Shown here piece after piece: positions 7,205 through 14,555 of a stretch of 14,759 bases of DNA. Within the stretch, counting starts at the first letter, position 1. The number at the start of each line of letters is the position of its first letter. This DNA is from Pseudomonadota bacterium (GTDB taxonomy: Bacteria; Pseudomonadota; Gammaproteobacteria; Burkholderiales; Eutrophovitaceae): contig PAHB01000025.1 of assembly GCA_002704665.1 (NCBI GenBank), forward strand, positions 1 through 14,759, written 5' to 3'. The translations under genes were made by a program, and so were the position numbers. The notes beneath the pieces were generated by a model. The model saw only the letters and a program-made list of their open reading frames with translations. It searched no databases and was not told the origin of the DNA.

Positions 7205-8014
7205 TTATTCGCTATAAACAATTTTATTTATACATTCAGCCCAACCCATAGGGCCCTTGCTGTTAGATTCTACAACTTTTTTTTCTTGGAGAGAAATTCT
7301 TAATTCTTTATGGTGTTTATTTTTAATAACTACTGCCTGATCGACCTCTTTTAGCATCGGAATATCGTTGTAACTATCTCCCAACCCAATAGAAATAAAA
7401 GATTTATCTGGCCAAGCTAGTCTGGTCTTTTCCATGAGCCAGCGGGTTGAGTGACCTTTATCTATATTGGACGATAGAAAGTGATAAAACCGCCCACCTC
7501 GAGTAATTCCTATTCCCGATTCTTCACAGAATTTTTTAAGCTTTAATATGTCTGTGTCTGATACGATAAACGGAACGGAATATGCCCGTTCTAAACAGAC
7601 CTTTAAACTTTCGTGATCTAAGCCGGTAATCTCAGTCGCCATTTTAGGAGACATGTCTTTCAGCAGTGTGACTTCTTTTTTCATTGCATAAGGCATTTTT
7701 TCAATAATGGTTAAAATCGAGTCTATATGACTGCCAAAACAATAAGGAGAATTAGACTTTAAACCTCTGAATATAGGATGTTTTCCTATTTTTATTATAG
7801 CCCCGTTCTCCGCCACACTGGCGTGATGAAAGCGTAACTGTTTAGATATTTTTTCTATTTCCGATTGAGTTTTGCTACTTACCAGAACAATCGGAATATT
7901 ATCTAACAAAAGTCTTGCTAGGATATTAGCCGCGTCATTAAAGGAGTAATTATCGTGATCAAGAAGTGTGCCATCGAGGTCGGTAAAAATGATAAATTGC
8001 TTTCTCTGCTGCAT
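7205..8014 (-). CDS. gpgP: Glucosyl-3-phosphoglycerate phosphatase (MPGP-like HAD)
   Basis: A 269-residue HAD-superfamily phosphatase of the mannosyl-3-phosphoglycerate phosphatase family (Cof/C2B cap type). Motif I is DLDGT with nucleophile Asp12 and acid/base Asp14; motif II is VSSK (45-48); Lys186 fits motif III; motif IV is GLGDSYND (210-217). TRGGRFYHFL (171-180) in the cap is a family block that contacts the sugar phosphate. With gpgS directly downstream, the expected reaction is removal of phosphate from glucosyl-3-phosphoglycerate to give glucosylglycerate. The family is commonly named for the mannosyl substrate, so automated annotation may say MPGP. The ATG at 8014 has only a weak GGGA upstream, within a short ATTGGGACCAAT inverted repeat. 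It is the first gene of the two-gene operon and is divergent from ppc. Confidence 0.9.
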   Translation of the reverse strand: MQQRKQFIIFTDLDGTLLDHDNYSFNDAANILARLLLDNIPIVLVSSKTQSEIEKISKQLRFHHASVAENGAIIKIGKHPIFRGLKSNSPYCFGSHIDSILTIIEKMPYAMKKEVTLLKDMSPKMATEITGLDHESLKVCLERAYSVPFIVSDTDILKLKKFCEESGIGITRGGRFYHFLSSNIDKGHSTRWLMEKTRLAWPDKSFISIGLGDSYNDIPMLKEVDQAVVIKNKHHKELRISLQEKKVVESNSKGPMGWAECINKIVYSE

Positions 8015-8075
8015 ATTGGTCCCAATTTCTATTTACAAATTTTTACTACAATTAACTAAGAAGTAATGATAAATT

Positions 8076-8099
8076 AGTAATATTGAAAAAATATTTACT
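8076..8099. repeat. AT-rich imperfect inverted repeat in the gpgP/ppc divergent region
   Basis: AGTAATATT at 8076-8084 is mirrored by AATATTTACT at 8090-8099 (one-base insertion in the right arm), with a five-base A-rich centre. It sits roughly midway between two divergent genes, a typical place for an operator. The composition is so AT-rich that chance is a real alternative, and no known regulator motif is recognised. Confidence 0.3.
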
Positions 8100-8101
8100 C
8101 C

Positions 8102-8119
8102 ACACCTAAAGGTGTTTTT
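8102..8119 (+). promoter_or_regulatory. Small hairpin followed by T tract in the ppc leader
   Basis: ACACC (8102-8106) and GGTGT (8111-8115) can pair around a TAAA loop, and five T residues begin at 8115. It lies about 30 bases before the ppc ATG on the plus strand. The shape is that of a weak intrinsic terminator. No gene ends upstream on this strand, so if real it would act as a leader attenuator or RNA-stability element, or as a roadblock. The five-pair stem is marginal. Confidence 0.3.
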
Positions 8120-8146
8120 GTATAACTCTGACTCAAACTAAATTAT

Positions 8147-10906
8147 ATGACCGAAATAGAAGATATTATTGAAAAAAACAACGCTTTCTTGAAAAATAAT
8201 ATTAGATTTTTAGGCCGAATACTTGGCGATACGATTCAAAAACTTGAAGGCACTTATCTTTACGATATTATAGAACGCACTAGGAAAAACGCCATAAATT
8301 TTGAAAAAAACGGAGACTTAACAGCGAAAACAGAGTTGGGCCGTGTCCTAGATGGCTTAAATATTCAAACCACTATTGATCTCATCAGGGCATTCAGTAT
8401 ATTTTCGCTGTTATCCAACATCGCAGAGGATCAAAACGAGAAAAGTCTTAATGCGGTAGATGAAAACCCTCTCTATGGTAAAAATAATTCAATACAATCA
8501 GCATTTGAGAAAATTAAAAGCAAAAATACATCGAAAAATTTATTCGAAACATTTTTTCAGCAAGCTGTGATTAATCCTGTTTTAACTGCTCACCCTACAG
8601 AGGTTCAAAGAAAAAGTATTTTAGATTTACAAAGAAAAATTTCTAACCAGCTGGCAATCCAAATAAAAAATAACAAGTTAAATGATCATTCGAAATTAGC
8701 TGAGATTGAAATCAGACAAGCCCTTGAAACATTATGGCAAACAAGAATCTTAAGAGAATTGAAGTTGTCTGTAGAAGACGAAGTTCAGAATGCTATTTCG
8801 TACTACAGGTACACATTTCTCAATCAGATACCGAAAATATACAAAAAAATTGGCAATATGCTGGGGGATCAAAAAAGTTCTGTAGAGAAATATGGGATAT
8901 TTCTTCAAATAGGTAGCTGGATTGGTGGGGATAGAGATGGCAATCCATTTGTTACAAATAAAGTATTAAATTACGCAGTAACTGAAAATTCCAAATGCGT
9001 TCTCAATTTTTATCTGGAACAGATTAAAATACTTCGAACCGAGTTGGCTCATTCTTCAAATCTTATTAGTGTTACCCCGGATTTACAAAAGCTCGCTGAT
9101 CAATCTCCTGACCAATCGGCCCATCGTAAAGATGAGGCTTATCGCCGTGCTCTAATTGGGATTCAGGAGAAACTAGAGAAAACAGCTAGAACCTTGCATG
9201 AGACAAATTTGAAAAACCACAATACAAGAAATTCCGATTATTACAAAACTATCGACGAGTTTACGATTGATTTGGAGACGATAATAATATCCTTAAATAG
9301 CCACAAGAGTAAAAAAGTAGCTGAAGGAAGAATCGGTGATTTGTACTGGGCGAGTAAAGTTTTCGAATTTCACTTGTGTCCTATCGATATGAGGCAACAC
9401 TCATCGGTCCATGAAGCAGTAATATCTGAGCTGTTTCTTGTCGGAGAAAATAAAGCAGATTACCAACTTTTATCAGAGGAAAACAAACGAAATGTTTTAA
9501 TGAAAGAATTAAAAGTTAATAGGCCTCTTAGATCCCCAAACTTTCAATACACCAGTCGAACTGCCAGCGAATTATGCATACTAGACGCCTCATTCTCCAT
9601 AAAATCTAAATATGGAGATAAGGTGTTACCTAATTACATTATATCTTGGACTCAAGATACGAGTGACATTATAGAGGTTTTAGTTTTGCTGAAAGAAACC
9701 GGAATGTTTAATCCAAAAACAAAAAAAAGCCGCCTAAATATTGTTCCGTTATTCGAGAGCATTTCGGACCTTCAAAAATCTGCAGCTATTATGACAGATT
9801 TGTTCAGCAACTCTTTTTATCGGGAGGTAATAAAAAATAATAATAACTACCAACAAGTAATGCTGGGATACTCAGATAGCAATAAAGATGGAGGGTATCT
9901 GACGGCTAGCTGGGAATTGTACAAAGCAGAAAGAGAGTTGGTAAAAGTCGCTAGGCGCCACGATGTAGAGCTTTGTTTGTTTCATGGGCGTGGGGGATCG
10001 GTTGGTAGGGGAGGAGGACCTTCTTTCGAGGGAATCTTGTCCCAACCTCCAGAAAGTATAAAGGGCAAAATCAGAATCACTGAACAAGGGGAGGTTATCG
10101 CTGGAAAATACTCAGACCCTGATATTGGCCGACAACATTTAGAGACTCTTATAGCGGCAACTATGGAAGCCTCGCTATTGACATCAGAGGATAAGCTAGA
10201 CACCCACCCCGACTATCAAACCGCCTTAAACGAACTTAGCCAACTTGCGCTAAGAAAGTACCGAAAACTAGTATACGAGACTCCTGGTTTTGCTATTTTT
10301 TTTCAATCTGCTACACCGATAGCCGAAATTGCAGAATTAAACGTTGGTAGCAGACCATCATCTCGAAAAAATACAAATAAAATTGAAGATCTGCGAGCGA
10401 TACCTTGGGTCTTTTCATGGTCACTATCCAGGATAATGCTCCCCGGCTGGTTTGGATTCGGTAGCGCAATTGAATATTGGATTAAAGATAACGAAAAAGA
10501 AAAGATGGAATTGCTATGTCAAATGTACAAAAAATGGCGCTTTTTTAACACAATGCTTGCCAACATAGACATGGTTCTCGCAAAAACAGACATGAATATT
10601 GCGTCCAGATATGCAGAATTAGTTGATGACGTTGATTTGCGTGAAAAAATTTTTGGTAGTATCAAAAAAGAATGTTTTAAATCGCAAAAGTATTTGTTGA
10701 GAATAAACCAAAAAAAACATTTGCTGGAAAACAATCCCAAACTTCGAGATAACTTTAAAGAACGTGTCCCATACATTAATCCTTTAAACCATCTACAGAT
10801 AGAGTTGCTACGCAAATACCGAAAAGGCGATAAAGATACTCAGACGAAGCGTGCAATATTACTTACTATTAATGGAATCGCAGCAGGACTGAGAAATAGT
10901 GGCTAA
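8147..10906 (+). CDS. ppc: Phosphoenolpyruvate carboxylase
   Basis: A 919-residue PEP carboxylase, slightly longer than the 883-residue E. coli enzyme. It adds bicarbonate to PEP to form oxaloacetate, replenishing the TCA cycle. Catalytic regions are intact: AHPTEVQRKS with His149; GSWIGGDRDGNP (256-267); MLGYSDSNKDGG (572-583); FHGRGGSVGRGGGP with His613 and the mobile glycine loop; RITEQGEVIAGKY; and the C-terminal GLRNSG. Residues equivalent to the aspartate-binding Lys773, Arg832 and Asn881 of E. coli appear conserved (Lys813 in VLAKTDM, Arg873 in ERVPYINPLN, Asn917), so feedback inhibition by aspartate is expected. It diverges from gpgP. 3-phosphoglycerate, the GpgS acceptor, is two steps from PEP, so the two genes draw on the same pool. 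No GC-rich terminator follows it. Confidence 0.97.
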   Translation: MTEIEDIIEKNNAFLKNNIRFLGRILGDTIQKLEGTYLYDIIERTRKNAINFEKNGDLTAKTELGRVLDGLNIQTTIDLIRAFSIFSLLSNIAEDQNEKSLNAVDENPLYGKNNSIQSAFEKIKSKNTSKNLFETFFQQAVINPVLTAHPTEVQRKSILDLQRKISNQLAIQIKNNKLNDHSKLAEIEIRQALETLWQTRILRELKLSVEDEVQNAISYYRYTFLNQIPKIYKKIGNMLGDQKSSVEKYGIFLQIGSWIGGDRDGNPFVTNKVLNYAVTENSKCVLNFYLEQIKILRTELAHSSNLISVTPDLQKLADQSPDQSAHRKDEAYRRALIGIQEKLEKTARTLHETNLKNHNTRNSDYYKTIDEFTIDLETIIISLNSHKSKKVAEGRIGDLYWASKVFEFHLCPIDMRQHSSVHEAVISELFLVGENKADYQLLSEENKRNVLMKELKVNRPLRSPNFQYTSRTASELCILDASFSIKSKYGDKVLPNYIISWTQDTSDIIEVLVLLKETGMFNPKTKKSRLNIVPLFESISDLQKSAAIMTDLFSNSFYREVIKNNNNYQQVMLGYSDSNKDGGYLTASWELYKAERELVKVARRHDVELCLFHGRGGSVGRGGGPSFEGILSQPPESIKGKIRITEQGEVIAGKYSDPDIGRQHLETLIAATMEASLLTSEDKLDTHPDYQTALNELSQLALRKYRKLVYETPGFAIFFQSATPIAEIAELNVGSRPSSRKNTNKIEDLRAIPWVFSWSLSRIMLPGWFGFGSAIEYWIKDNEKEKMELLCQMYKKWRFFNTMLANIDMVLAKTDMNIASRYAELVDDVDLREKIFGSIKKECFKSQKYLLRINQKKHLLENNPKLRDNFKERVPYINPLNHLQIELLRKYRKGDKDTQTKRAILLTINGIAAGLRNSG

Positions 10907-11103
10907 ACATGCTTTAAGACCTAAAATTAAATCGGTTAGATCAAATATTTATATTTTTTAAAGATGGTTCAAAAGTAATTTTGAAATTGAGCACTGAAAG
11001 TTTAGGGAATGATCCGTAAGATTCACTCAAAAATTAATCAAAGTTTGGACTGATCTTTATATATACTGTTGTCGTTTTTAAACAGATATTTAAGTCGTTT
11101 TAA
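10907..11103. other. Intergenic region between ppc and the tRNA-Ser gene
   Basis: About 200 AT-rich bases where ppc (plus strand) and the tRNA gene (minus strand) converge. I see no GC-rich hairpin with a T tract for either. On the minus strand a weak CTGTT...AACAG pairing lies roughly 20-40 bases past the tRNA 3' end. The octamer GTCGTTTT occurs at 11071-11078 and again at 11094-11101, next to the tRNA end. No reading frame or RNA gene is recognisable. Confidence 0.5.
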
Positions 11104-11197
11104 TGGCGGAGAGAGTGGGATTCGAACCCACGTGCCGGGATGAACCCGACCATCTGATTTCGAGTCAGCGCCGTTATGACCACTTCGGTACCTCTCC
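11104..11197 (-). tRNA. tRNA-Ser (anticodon CGA)
   Basis: A 94-base class II tRNA on the minus strand with encoded 3' CCA (11104-11106). The acceptor stem GGAGAGG pairs with TCTCTCC (one G-T wobble at position 7-66). The D-arm contains CCGAAGTGGT. The anticodon loop CTCGAAA gives CGA, which reads the serine codon UCG. A long variable arm is built on CGGG/CCCG, and the T arm is GTGGGTTCGAATCCCAC. Serine identity elements G1-C72, G2-C71, A3-U70 and discriminator G73 are present. It lies between ppc and mltF, opposite in strand to both. Confidence 0.96.
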
Positions 11198-11233
11198 TAA
11201 CACAACAACAGGTTTTGGTTTGCCCTGAAATAA

Positions 11234-11261
11234 ATTGTAATCGTTTCATTGATGATGAAAA
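11234..11261 (-). promoter_or_regulatory. Candidate promoter for tRNA-Ser(CGA)
   Basis: On the minus strand, TTTTCA (11256-11261, 4 of 6 to the -35 consensus) and TACAAT (11234-11239, 5 of 6 to the -10) are 16 bases apart. The -10 ends 36 bases before the mature 5' end, leaving a short leader for RNase P processing. The -35 overlaps the first codons of mltF on the other strand. Confidence 0.35.
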
Positions 11262-12607
11262 CTATGCACAAACTATTTATAGAAATTCCAATAATTTTGC
11301 TCGCAATAATAGTATTGGTTGCAGGATTTTTTGTAAATACGAATCAAAACAAAAAACTGGTACGAATCATACCGCAATCTGGGCCTTCAACTCTCTATTC
11401 CTCATCGGAAAACTATGGGAATTTTCTGAGTTTTGACCTGGATATTATAAATCAATTCTCAAGTTTTACAGGTTACGAGGTATCCATATCAGCTGCTCGT
11501 AGTCCCATGCAGTCAAAAAATGCACTCATGCTGGGTTTCGCAGATATAGCTATTCTTGCCGTTGAGGAGAAAATTATAAGCTTGCCGTTAGTAGCCACCG
11601 GTCCTAGCTTCTTTGATACCCATTATCAAGTAACCTTCAACAAAAAATCTAGAAAACCAATGTCAAATTCAGAATTTCGTAGATATCGGTTGGGGCTATC
11701 ACCCTCCGGGTGGGACTTCTTAAAAAAAATAAAATCTTCTTATCCCGAATACAAATCAAGCAAGTTTGTAATCGCCGACAACAATAAGCTATTCGCCATG
11801 CTAGATAGCAACTATGTTGGACATTTAATAACAGATTACCACGCTTCAATAAACCTTCAAAGATTCTACCCAAGCCTCAGTTTAGACAAAAAAGTCAGTG
11901 GAATAATTAAATTCAGGTGGATCACGACTAAAGAAAAAGAAAATTTGCTGGGAAAGGATCTAGTTACTTTTACTAACCAATTATCTCGTGATGGCAACTT
12001 GGAGAGATTAAAAGAAAAGTATTTTGGTCACCTCCATAGACTTAAAAGACAGGATATCGACGCTTTCTTACAACGCATAGATTCTATACTTCCAAAATAT
12101 AAAAGTATTTTTGAAGAAGCGGGAAAACTCTACAGAACAGATTGGCGTTTAATCGCAGCGCTTGGTTATCAAGAATCTCATTGGAATCCCAAAGCACTGA
12201 GTCCTACTGGTGTGAAAGGTTTGATGATGTTAACAAAACCTACAGCATCGCGATTAGGAGTAACAAACCGTTACGATGCAAGACAAAACATTTTTGCAGC
12301 CACAAAATATTTAAATACTTTAAATGCAAACCTCCCAAAAACAGTTCAAGAGCCAGACAGAACATGGATGGCACTTGCCGCTTATAATGTTGGAGCCGGG
12401 CACGTAACAGACGCTAGAATCATAGCTGCGAGGCTCGGATTAAATCCTAATTTTTGGGTATCAATCCTAAAAACACTTCCCTTGCTTACTCAAAAAAAAT
12501 ATTATTCATCGGTTAAGCATGGATACGCCCGGGGTGGTGAGGCAGTCAACCTTGTCCAAAGGGTTAGAAATTATCACGAAATTTTACTGAGCAGAAAACA
12601 TAACTAA
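11252..12607 (+). CDS. mltF: Membrane-bound lytic murein transglycosylase F
   Basis: A 451-residue periplasmic enzyme that cleaves peptidoglycan glycan strands to form 1,6-anhydromuramyl ends. An N-terminal hydrophobic stretch (LFIEIPIILLAIIVLVAGFFV) exports and anchors it. Residues about 30-255 resemble a type 3 solute-binding domain, the regulatory module typical of MltF. Residues about 285-445 are an SLT lytic transglycosylase domain, with catalytic Glu308 in GYQESHWNP, then SPTGVKGLMMLT, AATKYL and LAAYNVGAGHV. E. coli MltF is longer (518 residues), mostly by tail and loop differences. Starts at 11252, 11255 and 11264 (ATG) or 11249 (TTG) are all in frame with no strong Shine-Dalgarno; I chose the first ATG. 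Its promoter region overlaps that of the divergent tRNA gene. It ends eight bases from the convergent serS stop. Confidence 0.93.
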   Translation: MMKTMHKLFIEIPIILLAIIVLVAGFFVNTNQNKKLVRIIPQSGPSTLYSSSENYGNFLSFDLDIINQFSSFTGYEVSISAARSPMQSKNALMLGFADIAILAVEEKIISLPLVATGPSFFDTHYQVTFNKKSRKPMSNSEFRRYRLGLSPSGWDFLKKIKSSYPEYKSSKFVIADNNKLFAMLDSNYVGHLITDYHASINLQRFYPSLSLDKKVSGIIKFRWITTKEKENLLGKDLVTFTNQLSRDGNLERLKEKYFGHLHRLKRQDIDAFLQRIDSILPKYKSIFEEAGKLYRTDWRLIAALGYQESHWNPKALSPTGVKGLMMLTKPTASRLGVTNRYDARQNIFAATKYLNTLNANLPKTVQEPDRTWMALAAYNVGAGHVTDARIIAARLGLNPNFWVSILKTLPLLTQKKYYSSVKHGYARGGEAVNLVQRVRNYHEILLSRKHN

Positions 12608-12615
12608 AAATACTG

Positions 12616-13905
12616 TCATTTTTTTGAGGTTAAGACCTTTGTCATCCCCCCCATGTACTTACGCAAAACCTCGGGAATAACTATGCTGCCATCGTCGTCT
12701 TGATAGTTTTCCATTATAGCTACTAATGTCCTGCCCACTGCAAGCCCCGAGCCATTGAGAGTATGGACGTAATTAGGTTTTCCACCGGGCTCTTTATACC
12801 GACTCATCATTCTTCTAGCTTGAAAAGACTCAAAATTAGAACAAGATGATATCTCACGATAACACTTTTGAGAGGGCAGCCAAACTTCGAGATCATAAGT
12901 CTTTGCTGCTGAAAACCCCATATCACCTGAGGACAAAAGCATTACTCGGTATGCAAGCCCAAGTTGTTTTAGGATTTCCTCTGCATGAGTGGTGAGCATT
13001 TCTAAACTATCGTATGATTTCTCAGGAGCACAAACTTGAACCAACTCGACCTTATCAAATTGGTGCTGCCGAATCATACCACGAGTATCTCGACCATATG
13101 AACCAGCTTCAGATCTAAAACAAGGCGTATGGCAAACATACTTCAAAGGCAGGTCGGCTTTATCAATAATTTGATCTCGAACCATGTTGGTTACTGGGAC
13201 TTCAGCGGTTGGTATCAAATACCACTTACTTCCATCTTCTCTTTCGATGGAAAAAAGGTCTTTCTCAAACTTTGGTAACTGGCCTGTACCAAATACGGAG
13301 TTTGCATTTACAAGATAGGGCACATAAAGCTCCATGTAACCGTGTTTAACCGTATGGATATCAATCATAAAATTCACAAGAGCTCGATGCATTCGAGCCA
13401 AATCACCATTAAGAATAGAAAACCGAGCTCCTGAAATTTTGGCAGCGGTTTCGAAGCCCAACAAGCCTAGACCGTAACCAATATCGACATGATCCTTAAT
13501 CGGAAAGTTAAAATGTGGCAATTCTCCAACCTCCCGGATTAGTTTGTTATCTTTTTCATCAGATCCGGCAGGAACACTTTGGTGAGGTACATTGGGGATT
13601 TCAGAAAGAAATTTTTTTACTTCTAATTGCAGAGCGGATAAGTCGGACTCAAGACTTTTTAGTTCTAACGAGTTAATCGACATTTTATCCAGTAATATTT
13701 TGGTATCTTCGCCATTTTTCTTTAATAGACCAATTTGTTTGGAGTATCGATTGCGTTCCGCCTGCAAATTTTGTGTTCTAGTTTGGATCTCCTTGCGGCG
13801 CATTTCCAAATCTTGAAATACCCCCGCTTCTAACTTGTACCCGCGACTATTCAAAGCTACAGAGACATGTTCAACATTTTTTTTTAATAGCTGAATATCA
13901 AGCAT
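12616..13905 (-). CDS. serS: Serine--tRNA ligase
   Basis: A 429-residue class II aminoacyl-tRNA synthetase of standard bacterial length that charges tRNA-Ser with serine. Residues about 28-100 form the charged, leucine-rich antiparallel coiled coil that grips the long variable arm of tRNA-Ser. The catalytic core shows TAEVPVTN (233-240), motif 2 with CFRSEAGSYGRDTRG (262-276) and RQHQFDKVEL (279-288), and motif 3 GSGLAVGRTLVAIMENYQ (385-402). The ATG at 13905 is preceded by AGAGG at nine bases. It lies 33 bases after the lolA stop and is probably co-transcribed with lolA. A nine-A tract (13877-13885) near its start is noted elsewhere. A cognate tRNA-Ser gene happens to lie about 1.4 kb away. 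Confidence 0.98.
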   Translation of the reverse strand: MLDIQLLKKNVEHVSVALNSRGYKLEAGVFQDLEMRRKEIQTRTQNLQAERNRYSKQIGLLKKNGEDTKILLDKMSINSLELKSLESDLSALQLEVKKFLSEIPNVPHQSVPAGSDEKDNKLIREVGELPHFNFPIKDHVDIGYGLGLLGFETAAKISGARFSILNGDLARMHRALVNFMIDIHTVKHGYMELYVPYLVNANSVFGTGQLPKFEKDLFSIEREDGSKWYLIPTAEVPVTNMVRDQIIDKADLPLKYVCHTPCFRSEAGSYGRDTRGMIRQHQFDKVELVQVCAPEKSYDSLEMLTTHAEEILKQLGLAYRVMLLSSGDMGFSAAKTYDLEVWLPSQKCYREISSCSNFESFQARRMMSRYKEPGGKPNYVHTLNGSGLAVGRTLVAIMENYQDDDGSIVIPEVLRKYMGGMTKVLTSKK

Positions 13906-13938
13906 AAGTTAACGCCTCTAATTTGTATAATATCTTCA

Positions 13939-14553
13939 TTATTCCGCCAAAACCTCTGCATTTTTAGGGATAGAGAATTCAAAAGCACTAGATTCAAAGA
14001 TGATCCGATTGTTAAATTTAGAAAATCCTATCACCGTTTTTTGCTGTAGGTAATCAATAAGCTCCATTTCCAGCATTTCACCATCACTAAACCCGATCTT
14101 TATACTTTCAAACATCCCGTCATCTTCTAGGGGAGTTAAAATCAACCACTCAACGCCATCATCCGTGCTATTTAAGCTATTCATTAGGTAGTAGGAATCT
14201 ATTTGGTCCGACCCTGCCAATAATGCAGCAGGGCTCGATTCAAACAAATCTTTAGCGGAGCGAATAATGACTTGCTCAAGATCTCTATCATAAACCCACA
14301 ATGTTCGTCCGTTGCATATAATTAGCTGCTCGAAAGGCTCTTGATAGTGCCACTTAAATTTACCCGGTTTTTTAAAATACAACACACCATTGGTGGTCTC
14401 TATCTGATCACCCTTGGAATCATAAACAGTTTGTATAAACCGAACTGATGCACTCTGATTTAAATCTACGAAAGACTCTAAACTTGAAATCGGATCAGCA
14501 CTAACAAAACTGTGCATATTGAAAATAATAATACTAAGTACTGAAATTTTCAT
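13939..14553 (-). CDS. lolA: Outer-membrane lipoprotein carrier protein LolA
   Basis: A 204-residue periplasmic chaperone that carries lipoproteins from LolCDE at the inner membrane to LolB at the outer membrane. Residues 1-19 are a signal peptide with likely cleavage at VSA-DP. The mature protein matches LolA: VRFIQTVYDSKG (38-49, the F-Q-T strand), TNGVLYFKKPGKFKWHYQEPF (about 54-74), LWVYDRDLEQVI (85-96) and the SPAALLAG turn (107-114). The lipid-binding cavity is lined by such aromatic and aliphatic strands, and the conserved Arg and Pro of RFIQ and KPG are kept. The start is set by GGAGA seven bases upstream, inside the end of ftsK, with only two bases between the genes. It is transcribed with ftsK and probably serS. 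Confidence 0.93.
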   Translation of the reverse strand: MKISVLSIIIFNMHSFVSADPISSLESFVDLNQSASVRFIQTVYDSKGDQIETTNGVLYFKKPGKFKWHYQEPFEQLIICNGRTLWVYDRDLEQVIIRSAKDLFESSPAALLAGSDQIDSYYLMNSLNSTDDGVEWLILTPLEDDGMFESIKIGFSDGEMLEMELIDYLQQKTVIGFSKFNNRIIFESSAFEFSIPKNAEVLAE

Positions 14554-14555
14554 TT

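Noticed and set aside
9872..10203. Minus-strand reading frames inside ppc
   Set aside because: Shadows of the conserved ppc coding sequence, with no independent start signals or family match.
11071..11101. GTCGTTTT direct repeat next to the tRNA 3' end as a possible integration (att) site
   Set aside because: Only eight bases, not part of the tRNA 3' sequence, no integrase or mobile gene nearby; likely chance.
11176..11436. Plus-strand reading frame running through the tRNA gene into mltF
   Set aside because: It overlaps a well-supported tRNA and the mltF frame, and has no recognisable protein content.
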